NCBI GenBank assembly: GCA_003993805.1
Contig: RSEF01000001.1
Span: 94,077,642-94,141,641, forward strand
DNA length: 64,000 nucleotides
Reading direction: 5' to 3'
Source of the DNA: Himantopus leucocephalus
Lineage: Eukaryota > Chordata > Aves > Charadriiformes > Recurvirostridae
This document shows, piece by piece, positions 24,501 to 36,216 of the stretch (position 1 is its first letter; each line of letters begins with the position of its first letter). Both the position numbers and the translations under genes were made by a program. The notes beneath the pieces were generated by a model. That model ran no database searches, was not told the DNA's origin, and saw only the letters and a program-made list of their open reading frames with translations.

Positions 24501-26835
24501 AGGAGGGGTAAAACCTCCTAGCAGACAATCACAGCCCAGCCTTGAAAAGCTGCTTGTTTATTCTTGCAGAGATCAAGCCACGCTGTAATAGAGGAGGGAT
24601 AATTTCCAGGCTTTTGTAGGTGTCCTCTCTCTTATTCCTTATCTGGATGCTTTGATGTAACAGAGTCTCCCGTTCCATATAAACGCCTGCTGGTCCCCAG
24701 ACGCCAGTCTCGGTGCAGGTGTGTGGTTGCTGGCTCAGCCCTCACACCTAAGCTGTCTGCTTCTGGCAACTTACTGCCCTTCATTTGCTCAGCTTGTTCC
24801 ACTGTCTCGTCTTCTGAAAACTCTGCTTTGCCTTTATCATCCCAAAGACCAGGCCAGGACTCATCCCTCCCCAGCATGCCATTGGAAAAAACTGTGCAAA
24901 CAAGTCAGACCATTTCTCTGCAGTTTTTATACTGTTTCTCTGCAAATGAATTACATGGCAAATTTTTTCTTCAGAGTTTCTCTTTGCTGACAATGGACAT
25001 CTTTTCTGAGTAGCTGTGATGTAGTTGCCTTTCACTCAGCTTCTTGGAAAGGGCGCACAGTGAAAATCCCCTTCTAGTGCAGACGGGGCCAGGGGCTCAG
25101 AGCAATCTCAGGTTGGGAGAACTTGCCCTGGCAAAAGAGCTGGGTGCCTTGAACCTGCCGTGAGCTGAAGATGAGGGGTGTGACAGCACTGATGCAAATT
25201 CTTAGCAAATCCTGGTAGCTGGAGGCTGAAGACAGGCAACATCAGAACAGAAGCAAGATGGCCCTTTTTTAAAAAAAAAAAAAAAACCACCACTGTGGGT
25301 AGTGCTAGAGACACTTGTGACTGGTTCTTGTCACCGGCCCTTAATCAGCACTGATGGTAAAGGATAATCTAAGGCAGAAATCTACAGTTTCTGGGTGACT
25401 CTCTAGAGTGTGCAAGTCCAGGAGAAGATGATCAGAACCACCCTTTCTGGCCTAAAACCTTAGACAAATAACACTTTACAGTGTAACTGTAAACCCTCAG
25501 CTAGCAAGAAATAGGATACCTGGGTGTCCAGCTCCGCTAGCTTAAACAGCTCTAATCCAGCCAGGATACTTATGGCCTCAAATATTTGTATATGCCCTCA
25601 CAGCCTTGCTTCGCTAAGTAAGCAAAGCTCCTCTGTTGCAGCACAGGTTGTCCGTCCACTGACTGTCCTCCCACCCTTCTCTGCACAGTCTCCCGGTTGG
25701 GCTTATCCTTTGTGAGAGTGCAGATGAGATGCCTTGAGCAAAGATACCAGCTCTTCTCTTGTTCTCTCCCTCTCTCTGCTGGCATTCTCTGAGATTACAT
25801 TTGCGCTTCTTGCATTGGTTGAGCACTGCCTGCTCACCGGTATCCCTTGGTGGGCTATTGCCCACACATTAGGAATTCCTGGTCCGATCCCCTGAGCCTG
25901 CCAACATGCGGTTAGTACTGTTGCATTTCATTCACCCTGTCATTCAGTCTACTGCTCCTTTCTCCTAAAATATTTGGGTCTCAGGTGACATTTTCATCCT
26001 CTTTCTTCTAAATGAGGTTCCTCAACTTTATCAGCTGCATAACTCATTAGCACTTTCACACTCTCTGTATCATTAATGATTGGTCCCACAACTGATCTTT
26101 GAAGACCTGTGCTTATCATTTCTGTACAACCCAGCAGAAACCTGCCAGCAAAATCCCAGTCCCTTCCTCTTAACTGAGATCACACCTACCATGCCATTCT
26201 TTTACTAATCTCATCTTTCCAGTTGTATTGATTGCCTGTGTGTCACCATATACTCTACTGTTATCAGGAGCCCTGAGATCTATCTCTTTTCCATTGTCTA
26301 GGAACTCACTTGTTAAAGTAACATGTGCAAGTGGTTCTCTCTTTAATTTGTTCTTATCTCATTTTGCATGAACCTTCCTGCCTTTAATTATTCTCTCTGA
26401 AAAGGTGTTGTAAAATCTGGTGTACTGTTGAACCTGACAATGAGCATTGCCCATTGCCCATTCTTTGTTCTTGCTTAAGCATGTCCTGTCTTTGTTATTC
26501 CTTATGCCCATGACACCACAGAGGACAGTCTTGAGTCAGCCTTCCCCAGAAGAAGAGAGAGAGTCTCAGAGAGTGGGGCTGGGGCTCTTCCCTAGCTCTA
26601 GGAGGGAATGGAAGCCTTGTGGTTGCAAACAGTAGGACCATGTATCCCATGGCAGGGAGAAGCCCAGACTTGTGCCATTGAGTTTCCCTCCCATGCCTGA
26701 TATTTCCCCTTTTTTCCGTTTCAGGCACGATCTCCTCCCTTCCCAGCACTGGAAGGGATGGTTGCAGTCACTGTGCCGAGGAAGAAGGAGATGGAGGAGA
26801 ACCAGAAAGAGAAGATCCAACAAACAGAGTGCTGA
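21542..26835 (+). CDS. LAG3: Lymphocyte activation gene 3 receptor (CD223)
   Basis: Coding exons 21542-21596, 21780-21948, 22112-22338, 22614-22871, 23052-23345, 23584-23874, 24149-24264 and 26725-26835 have GT-AG borders and matching phases: 1521 nt, 506 residues (human about 525). Signal peptide 1-18, then Ig domains D1 (20-150, Cys48/Cys142), D2 (151-236, Cys169/Cys217 plus extra Cys181 and Cys196), D3 (237-334, Cys258/Cys315) and D4 (335-431, Cys353/Cys412). A short stalk, a membrane span (about 446-467) and a 39-residue tail follow. N-glycosylation sequons are at 113, 170 and 292. Known role: inhibitory receptor on activated T and NK cells, binding MHC class II and FGL1. The tail keeps FPALEG (476-481), like mammalian FSALEQG, and has KKEMEE (490-495) roughly where mammals carry KIEELE; it lacks the Glu-Pro repeats. 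Position beside CD4, four Ig domains and the split D1 exclude other Ig families. The acceptor at 22111 was chosen because only it fits the phase of exon 2. Confidence 0.93.
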
Positions 26836-27370
26836 TGGGAGCAGGACACCGGGCCCACAGTCTGCATGGGAGGATGAAACTCTGCATGCCATGCTGCAGG
26901 GAGATGGGCACCATGCAGACCTCTCCGGAGGGTCTAGGGATGGCATGAACCATAGCAGGAGGCCACGTGAGTGCTGTACCTGCAGAGGGGCTGGAAGCTG
27001 CATACCAGGGCAAGACGAGACTCACCCCTGCAGTAAGGCGGCAGGCAGCACAGACGCTTTGGAGCTATTGGAAGTATCTGAGGCAGTAGCTATTGCCTGC
27101 TTCGGTGCCACTTCTCTCTCCCACACTTTGCCCCTCCTTCGCGGCCTCCCTCACAGCCTTTCACTGGTGGGACACTTAAATGTGGGATGGCTGGAACCCA
27201 GCTCCCCTGCAGCCCGACGGTGTTTTCTCCCCTCCGCCCACTTTCTTCTCCCTCTCCCCACACTGCCCTGCTCTTGCGCTCATTCAGTGGCAGAGGGGAC
27301 CCCACAGGGGACTGCACACATTGCACGTTTTGAGCGTTTTATTTTATTAGAAACTCATTTTAGAACCTAA

Positions 27371-27376
27371 AATAAA
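27371..27376 (+). terminator. LAG3: LAG3 poly(A) signal
   Basis: AATAAA lies 536 nt after the LAG3 stop codon, with GT-rich sequence (TGCGTGTGCTTGTGG) downstream, so the 3' UTR is about 26836-27392. No earlier AATAAA was noticed after the stop. Confidence 0.8.
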
Positions 27377-30030
27377 TCTGTCTGGCAAAAACCCCTCTGT
27401 CCCCTGCGTGTGCTTGTGGAGGATCGTGCCTGTTGACGGTGCTGGGTGTACCTCTGCCTGTGTGAAGCAGCTTCTAAGGACTTCGCTGTCTTCTCTTTCT
27501 CTTTCTCTTTCAGTTCTGTTTTACTGAAGTTGCCTGTTTCTGACATTTTGATGGTGGGGAAGGGGAAATTAAATGCCACTAGAGAAGAAAGAATCACAGG
27601 TTCAGTCTCTCCTTTTTGCTGTGCTTCAGAGCTTTTTTTCTTTCTCCTGTCTGGCTGTCCCTGATCATTCATTCATTTATTCCTTTAGTCCTCACTTTCC
27701 TGGTAGATCTTCGGTTGATGTTAGGGCTGTCTGTCACTCTCCTCCAGCTAAGGACGTACTTAGCTATGTAAGCGTGAGTCCACCAGGTCCCATCTCCCAC
27801 AACCCTCAATGGGTTTAGTTTTCACTTAGTTAGAGAATTCTCTTCACCTCCTCTCTGAACAGCCATGAAGGACTGTGGTACTGCTCTTGAACAGTCATTG
27901 CATGCCACCCCAGAAGAAAGCCTCACTAATAAAGAGTCAGCCATGTAGCTTCTCCTATATGGTCACCGGGCTGTGGCTGTTCAGGGAGGCGGTGGTACAA
28001 AAATGAAGCTCTCAGTGTTTAGGAAGAGAGATTCTCTCGACTTGAGCAGAGTGCTGCACTACCAGGCCAGCTTTTCATTATTTCAGCAGGCACGCGAAGA
28101 GGCGTTCTTGCTGTGTGGCCCTCACCTTCCCACCAAGAGCTTCAGGCACACAAGTGTGGATGGACTCTGGGATGCTCATACTGCAGGTAGTGGAGCAGCA
28201 CCCAAAAAGTCCCAGCTAGCTCACTCCAGGGAGCATGTCTGGACTCCACAGCTCTTTAACTGCTCGGCTAGGGATGTATTTTACTGAAAATGATACCCAT
28301 TTCTCCACTAAGTCCTAGACATATGCAACCAGAGATGCAAGATAGACTTGTGTGCTTCGACTATCTCATGCAGTTTAAGGCAGACACTGAGACAGAGACC
28401 CCATAATGAAGAACAGTCCAGTCTGGTACCAGGTATCTTCCTAGGTAAATGATAACACTGCAATTTTTTCTGGTTGCAGTGATCTGTCTAGCTGAATCTC
28501 CTCTCTCTGCCAGATGCTTTGGAGATAGAGAAAAGGTGGGTTACCCCATTGGGGTTAAGGGGCAATCCAATATTCAGCAGGATCACATCATATTCCCTCA
28601 GTGCCTGGCTGCAGTTTGCCCTCTCTTCTCACACACAACGAGATGCCCTCTCCTCCTGTAGGTAATACTTCTAGCATCACCTTTTGCCAGCCTGGATGTT
28701 CTCATTGCTCAGGTGTATGCTCAGTCTCTCTTTAAACCTTGCTGTTTTCTTGTACTCTCTGACTTCCTCTGGCGATCAATACTCAGGTCTGCTTATTCAC
28801 TGCATGAAAATGGTTCCTCTTTATCAGTTCTGAATTCAAAGCTTTCCACTTTCATCATCTGTTTTCTTTTCTTCTGTCACAAAGGCTGGAAGAAGAGGGA
28901 ATCCCAATGAATAATTTTTTGGCCGCTCATTGCTCTACAGCCTTTCATCACATCCCTTTTTTCTTATTTCCCCAACCCCTCCTGACTCATTGCCCTCCAG
29001 GTACAAATCCCAGATTTTAGGGATTTTCTTCCTGACACTTTGCTCCGGCCCATCTCTATGCATGACCAACTCTCCTCAGATCCTTTGCTCTGGAAGAGGA
29101 GGGAGCAACCCAGTGGGGGAGCAGTGCTGGCTTACATGGAGGCATGGTGCCTTTCTCCACATTATTCCATCCTGCCCTTCACGGCTCCTGACATCTTGTC
29201 TGCTCTTCTGACTGTCGTTCCCCACTGAACAGCACTGAGCTTGTACTGAGCTGTTCACCATGTCCTCAGTGAAACGCCTGTCGTGATGCCCGCAGGTCTT
29301 GCCTGACCTGGTACAGTTACAGTAAGCCAAAGCCTAAAAGTATTTATGCAGTTTACATTTTCCCTCCAGCTACCTGACTTTGGGAACAGTGATGCTGAAT
29401 TTCATTTGCCTTCCTGTTGCCGATGAGCACAGCTTTCTTACGTGTCTCCAAAGCTCTTGTCATTCTCTTGTCTCCTGACAAATTTAAATAGCTCCATGTC
29501 ATCTACATACTTGGCCTTCTTGCTGCTTACCGCCTCAAACACTAGTAACTCATGTCTTAATTCAGATACTTTTGGGCCTCACTACTGCCTCTGATGACAA
29601 CTGGCAGTTTAATCCTCCTCACTTCTCACCCTGTGGCCACCCTCAGGCACACAGCAGAGCTGTCCCACTTGCTGCCGCGCAGGGTCAGTCCATTGCCGTG
29701 GTTAGCCCTGCAGCTCCAAGGGGCCAAGAAGAAGGTGCGAGCTGTTTGAAGATGCAAAACACAAGCTGAGCACTGGATTGTTTACTGTAACACAGGTACT
29801 CTTGCTTCACGACTCTTCACCAAGAACTGATGGTACCTGGAGCCATTTTGAGTAGAGGCATTCACGCAATTATGTACGGTGGCACAGCAAGACCTGGGTA
29901 TGCAGTAGGCACCGCCACAACAATTGTAATACCTGTACCAGGCCCTGAAACTACTTTCTTTGTAATAGAGACAACAATGGTGGCTGAGGTGCATAATCCA
30001 CGTAGGTTAGGGTGACACCATCTACACGGG

Positions 30031-30261
30031 CTACGAGGTCTCAGACATGGTTGCATATAAATACAAATTCCGCCAGCGCTGGGGCGCTGAGAATGATACC
30101 TGAAGCTTCACAGATGTTGCAGTCTTGCTTTTGTAACCAGCAGAGCACTTCACGCAGGTGAGCATTACTGTTAAAATACAGGCACCAACAAAAGTGACAA
30201 GGGTGGCCATTGAGCTGTTTTGTTTGACAGACCTCAAGGAAAAAAAGTCATCCGCCACCAA
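30031..30261 (-). other. Unrecognised minus-strand ORF with membrane-like segment
   Basis: A 76-residue open frame contains NSS (a possible glycosylation site), then a hydrophobic stretch MATLVTFVGACILTVMLTCV and a basic stop-transfer-like KCSAGYKSK. A pyrimidine-rich AG (TTTTTTTCCTTGAG) precedes it and a possible donor (CTTCAG/GTATCA) follows the basic part, so it has the look of a membrane exon. No partner exons or family were recognised; it could be chance or a relic of a lost gene. Confidence 0.2.
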
Positions 30262-31601
30262 CGCAGAAATAACTGTCTACGGCCACAGGAAGCTTTACTT
30301 CCCGAATCCTGCAGGATAAAGAATGGATCAGTGCAACACTAGGAAGTAGGAAAAGATTTCTGAACACTGAGGGAATCGAGATGGCACAGGGCAAATCAGT
30401 ACAGCTGAAGTGGAAGGACCAAAAGTCTGCACCGTAAAGCAGACAAATCCAGAAATCTGTCCCAGATTGAGTCAATAAGCAAAGCGTCAAATAAAACAAA
30501 AGTCATACGAAGGGAAGAGACCTGATGCTTTTTCACAAGGGTACAGCTACAGGTTCAAAAATCAGACAAATATTTTCAATGTACCAGAAGCAGAAAGCTT
30601 GAGAAAAATACAGGAAATCCAGTGGATTCCCTTTTGGCAGAGGGGAGCAGTAAAGGAAGGCAAAGAAAGTACTATGCATACAAAATCCTTTGCGTCTTAC
30701 CCTCCAAAAGGAATGGGAAGAGGATCTTTAATCCCAAATTAATCTTTTTTTTATAAGAAAGACCAGCACTATCAGAAAAAAATCATGACTACATCCAGAT
30801 GTTCTGCATCCAAGATTTCTGAAGGATTTCAAGTGAGAGACTAAATAAGTGCTAACAGTGAATAGTGTAATCTGACAAAGAAATAACTAGAAACAACACA
30901 TCTATTGGGGTCTTGGTACATTCTGCACAGCCTTTTGCAAATAATAAAAAATTAGAACCAGATCTTGAATGATCTAGGATACTAAGGCACACTGAGTTTT
31001 ATATTTGCTTGGAAAATTGGTGGGAACAATATCAGCACCAATTCTGAAAAAAAAAAACCAAACCAAACCACCAAATCATGCCTCAGTACTCTGACCGGAT
31101 TTCTTCAACAATTTGATGCAACAGTGACTAAACCCAAAATATCTGGGATCATTCATTTTGCTTTCCAAAGGTTCCCGCAAACCAAGCTCCTTGCAGGAAT
31201 GCCGTTGTTGTAGGTACTGCGTCTTGTGCCATCCATGTGTCTTGGACAGTCGTTACATAGTTGTTGACTTGATCATGCTCAAGAGCTTCTACTCCTAGGT
31301 TTCCACCTTGCTGGCCTTTTGGTTCGATGCAACTCACTCCAGCTCTCAAAAGCTGTCATACGGTGTACCTCTGAAACGCCTGTCGCTCCAACCTGAAAGG
31401 GTGGGTTTTAGAAGGTCTTATGGTGAGAGGACATAGGACACACTCTGTGCCCAGGAAAAATGGAAGGAGGTGATGCACAAGGGCAGCTTTTGGAAGGACT
31501 TGTTATTTCTCATTAATATTGAGGTTTCTCATGTTCTCCTTTTACAAACACTGGCTGTCTTCCTCCCTTGTCACCAGCTCAGCATCCCGCTTTTTTCACA
31601 G

Positions 31602-31731
31602 GAAACAACACACGTTTCTGGACCGAGGAGGAGTCACCAGCAGACTCCCTAAGAAGTTCTGGGAGCTGGCAGGAGCTCAGCCGGGACCCCCCAGTCCGGC
31701 GCTCTCCAGCCCTTCCAAATCTCACGCCCGG
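31602..31731 (+). other. Candidate exon at a GC-rich patch
   Basis: A good acceptor (CCCGCTTTTTTCACAG/G) and a good donor (CCCGG/GTGAGC) bracket 130 nt at the start of a GC-rich, CpG-containing patch reaching about 32.1 kb. That patch also holds two near-identical copies of CCCCGAAGGGTCCCCCT (31757-31799). One frame is open but resembles no known protein. A non-coding transcript or an upstream CD4 5' UTR exon is possible; nothing proves it. Confidence 0.2.
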
Positions 31732-34425
31732 GTGAGCGCAGGCACCCAGGGTGCCCCCCCGAAGGGTCCCCCTTCCCCCCCGAAGGGTCCCCCTGCCTGC
31801 CCCGGGCGTCCCACAGCCCCGAAGCCCCGGTTGCCCGGTGGCAGAGCCGTGTGCCTCCATCACCCGTGTCTCACCGCCCGAGGGCTGTCCCGGGGGGGCG
31901 GCAGCGCTGGAGGTGGGGGGAACGGGACACAGGACAGGGTTGGGGCTGGCCGGTCCTCGCCCCCCGCGGGGGGCTGCTGCCTCTGCGCCTCCTCCTCTCC
32001 CTCCCCAACATACGGCTCCTCCTCCATCCCTTGGCCCGGGTTTATGCCGCCATCTAGTGTCCACGCACGACGGGGATTTCCCGCCCACCCGCGCTCGCAT
32101 TGTCGGCTACATCCATCGTTTGTTCCTTTTGTGCTGTGAACACCCGTGACTCAGCTCTCCCGTGACCGGTTAATACGCCTGGGTCCTTCTCTCCCTTTGC
32201 TTTCAGCAGAGGAAGTTAAAGCAAAAACTCTTTACAATTACTACTCGGAAGCCAAACCTTACGGCGTGTGCTGTCGAATCGCATCCCACTCTAATGCTCC
32301 GAGCCTCAAGCTGCTTCCAGCATGATATTCCAGACCTTCTCTGTACCGATGAAACCCCTCCAGTCGTGCATCATAACAAATATTGTCACTAACTTCTCCC
32401 CCTTCCTTTTGTCAAGGTCATTACTGGTAAGAGAGTAAGTAATACCTGTCCCATACGGGTCCTTAAAAAGTCCCTCAGCCACCTCTCTCCTGCCTGTTGC
32501 GTTTCTGAATCATCTTTAACACTGGCTTGGTTTTGTTTAGGCTCACTTTAGCCCCTGTCACTTTTGGTGACACGCTTTTGCAGTTGGTGATTCTGGGACC
32601 ATCCCTCTCTCCAGTGCTCCTGAGCAGTCCTTGCCTCCCCAGCATATCTGGCTGGCTTTTCCCCATCAGACTTCACACCCCCCACTAAAATGCAGGGGAC
32701 ACCTCACTCATGAAGAACTTCTCTGGAGATTTCCTAATTTTTCCGCTGTGACCAGCAAACAAACCTTCATGGTATCTGCTTAGAGGGTCCTCTCCTTCCA
32801 ATTTAAGCTTCTGCAGAGAAACTCCGAGGGCCTGCAGAGAGGGATCTCATCCCAGGACAATCTAGGAGCCTTCCTCCTTTCCGAGGTACATAGCTGTGCT
32901 GGGGCAAATCACCAGGCTTCCCTGCCAGAGGGCTGGTTGTTTCTAGCTCTCCACGGCTAGTGTCAGAAACGTCCCTCAACAAGCTCAACAGGTGTCAGCT
33001 ATTCTGTTGCAAAGAGACAGACCCTGGCCTTTGAAGCCACTGACATTCAGGTGCCTGAAGATACGGTTTTCATGCTGTATTCAACACTTGTCCTTCCTTC
33101 TCTCCAATACCACTGAGCAATTGCTAATTTTCCAATACGTCTGGCTATCCTTTACCTGTCAGAGTTCACAGGCACTGACTTGCAGGGAACTCGATTTTAA
33201 GGAGACCATCTCTGGAGGTTTCTTGACTTTCCTCCAGAGTCAATAAAAGGTTCTTCTCAACGTCTGATTTCTGAGACCCTTTTTTTCCTTTTTCACACTT
33301 CCTCGGGGAGGCTTTGTGTGCCTGCAGACTGTGACCTCCACCCAGCGTAGCCTGGCAGCCTCCTCTCTCCACGGAGGTCTACCAGAATCTGTTACTCACC
33401 AGCCCCAGTTTGCAAAAATATTGCTGGTGGTGGCACTAGAACCAGCGCTGGGTGGGTGAGGAGTGTCCCTGCAGGGGAGAAAACCAGGAAACATGACAGC
33501 CACAAATTTGGCTGGGGGGGAGTGGTGTGTTGTGTTCAGGCTCTTCTCACTCTGCTGCAGGGTCAGCGTGTGATGGTAGAGAAGCCCCACTTTCCCCACG
33601 GGTGCAGTACAGCAACTGTCCCAGCGAGGTGAGAACCAGACTCGCATGGAATTTAAAAACCAGTTAAATATTTATGAGAAATATTACATTCAGAAGAGAG
33701 ACTGGCTGGCTAATATTATTCATCCCTCCTGGATTCTGATGTTTAATTAATGCTTGCAAAGTGCTTTGAGATGCTTGGATGAAAGTGATCCAAACACGTC
33801 ACCGCACGCTGTGACCCTCAGTCCCAGAGGTACCTGTTCACCGCAGAGCTGTAGAAGCTCTGAGCGATGAGACTTCCTCCTGAATCCCTCCCCTGGGTTG
33901 AGAGTGGGTCTGAGTGGGGGCCAAGCCTGCAGCTTTGTCACCTTAGTCCCACAGCCCTACTTCTCCTTGCAACTCTGCAGCAAGTTCAAGTGTGTTTTGG
34001 AAGCTTTGCCCCCTCAGGGAATGCTATTTCTGGTAAGTATTTGCAGTGACATAAACCAACTGTTTAAAAACAAGCCAGTGTTTCTGCATTACAGCATGCT
34101 GGGGAGACAAAATGCAAGCCAGAATCCATGCGAACCGAAGCATCAGCTCAATGCCCCAGAGCCCTGAGACACCAGGGTCTTACAATCCCAACCTGACTTT
34201 TCTCAGCTCCGTTTTTCCCAGGACAGCCCCTCTATGGCAGCTGGGGACCAGCAGGAAAATTTCTATTTGCAGCCACGTGAGAGCATTTTGAAGATACTGA
34301 TGTGATGCTGCAGGCTCTCACAGGAGAGCCGTGTATCAGAACAGGCAGTTCTGAATTCACAGTCTCAGAGCAGTGTCCACAGGTTCTGGACACTGGCAAA
34401 GCAGGCGTCCATGCCATGCCATCTT

Positions 34426-34580
34426 ATCTCATCTCATCTCATCTCATCTCATCTCATCTCATCTCGTCCCGTCCCGTCCCGTCCCGTCCCGTCCCGTCCT
34501 GTCCCGTCTCATCCCATCCCATCCCATCCCATCCCATCCCATCCCATCCCATCCCATCCCATCCCATCCCATCCCATCCT
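34426..34580. repeat. Compound pentanucleotide microsatellite
   Basis: Thirty-one uninterrupted 5-bp units in three blocks: ATCTC x8 (34426-34465), then nine GTCCC-type units (34466-34510, two variants), then ATCCC x14 (34511-34580, last unit ATCCT). The minus strand is a regular GGGAT/GGGAC array. It keeps several frames open, so the overlapping ORFs are artefacts. Confidence 0.97.
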
Positions 34581-35049
34581 ATCGAGTCCCATAGCTTGCA
34601 TCCCACACTGAGAAGTTCCTGTCTCACACACTCCTGTCTCTTTCCCTGTGATGGAACAGCTTCATCTTTCTCCAAAGACACAACCGCTGGACCAGCTGTT
34701 GCACTCAAGGCCTGATCAGCACTGTTCCTTTCACACCTGCTGGCACGCTGTGGACCTCACTGCTGTGTCTGTCTGTCCCTGCTCCTCCAAAGCCTCGTTG
34801 CACCTCGCACCCCCATCCTCCAGACAAAGGGGCAAGTGCCTGCCAGGAGGAGAAGAGTGGGTGGCACAGAGATGAAATCTCAGCCATGTCTGGGGCTCAG
34901 TGGGTTTCCGCTGCCTTGGCTGAGGCTGGGATTCAGAGAGAGAGACACCAAATGTGGGTGGAAAACCACAAAAGCCCCCTCCTCCACCCTACAGAGAAGG
35001 GAAACAGCTGAGATTCAGTAGCGGTACAGGTTACCTGAGACTAAACTTG

Positions 35050-36216
35050 TGTTGGGTTTGCATGGCAAGGTTTTGGTAGTGGAAGGGCTGCATCAGTGGC
35101 TTCTGTCACATATGAGCAGGAGTCAGAGCCATGTCCAGCCAGCCCCAAAACAGATCCACCGCAGGCCAAAGCTGAACCAATCAGCGATGCTGGTGGTGCC
35201 TCTGTGATACCATATTTAAGAAAGGGTAAAAACCACTGCACAGCAGCTGTGAGAGAGAGGAGTGAGAAAATGTGAGAGAAACAGCCCTGCAAACACCAAG
35301 AAGAAATGAAGAAGGAGGGGGAGGAGGTGCTCCATCCGGGCACTGGAGCAGAGATTCCCCTGCAGCCCATGGAGAGTCCACGCTGGAGCAGGTTCCTGGC
35401 AGGAGCTGTGGCTCATGGAGAGGAGCTCACACTGGAGCAGGTTTTCTGGCAGGACCTGTGGCCCGTGGAATAGTCCGTTCCTGAAGGACAGTACCCTGTG
35501 CAGAGGACCCATGCTGGACTAGTCAGAATCATCAAATCATAGGATAGCCCGGGTTGGACAGGACCTTGAAAGATCATCTGGTCCAGCCTTTCATGGGAAA
35601 GGGGCACTAGATGAGATTACCTAGCACCCTGTCCAATCGCATCTTGAAAGCCCTCAGTGATGGGGACTCTACCACGTCCCTGGGGAGGTTGTTCTAGTGA
35701 ATTATTGTTCTCACTGTAAAAAAAGTCTTTCTTATGTGGAGATTAACATGAAGAACCACAGCCCATGGGAAGGATCCATATCGGAGCACTTCATGAAGGA
35801 CCCCACAGTGGAGCGGGGGAACAGCGTGGGCAGGAAGGAGTGGCAGAGGTGAAGTGCTATGAACTGACCACAAGCCCCACTACCCATCCCCCTGTGACAC
35901 TCTGGGGGAGGAAAGAAGGGCAGAATGTCAGGTGTGAAGATAACCCTGAGAAGAAAAGGGGGGGGGGGGNTTTTTAGTTTTGTTTTTATTTCTCACTGTC
36001 CTACTCTGTTTTTAACTGGCCATAAATTAAATTAATCTTTCCCCGAGTTGAGCCTGTTTTGCCCGTGATGGCAACTGGTGAACGATCTCCCTCTCCTTAT
36101 CTTGACCCATGTGGTTTTTTTTTTCACCATATCTTCTTCCCCTGCATTACTGAGGAGGGGGAGCGAGAGAGCAGCTGGGTGGCCAGCTGGTGGCCAGCCA
36201 AGGTTCAACCCACCAC
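35050..36216 (+). mobile_element. Avian ERV solo LTR (ERVL-like), interrupted by CR1
   Basis: The 5' edge TGTTGGGTTTGCATGGCAAG and the 3' part (CTCCCTCTCCTTATCTTGAC through TTCAACCCACCAC) match my memory of a common avian ERVL-type LTR. Inside are a CCAAT box (35177-35181), a TATTTAA-type box (35213-35219) and an ATTAAA signal (36026-36031), in the order expected of U3-R-U5. No internal viral genes adjoin, so it is probably a solo LTR. A minus-oriented CR1 splits it at about 35522-35755. The exact ends and the target-site duplication could not be fixed. Confidence 0.7.
35522..35755 (-). mobile_element. CR1 LINE fragment nested in the LTR
   Basis: The plus strand reads as the reverse complement of a CR1 3' end: AATCATCAAATCATAGGATA, then a diverged GTTGGACAGGACCTTGAAAG, and on to the TCTTTCTTATGTGGAGATTA stretch. 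LTR sequence resumes on both sides, so this copy landed in an existing LTR. Confidence 0.8.

Noticed and set aside
34302..34715. Ser/His/Pro-rich open frames
   Set aside because: Produced by the 5-bp microsatellite, which stays open in several frames.
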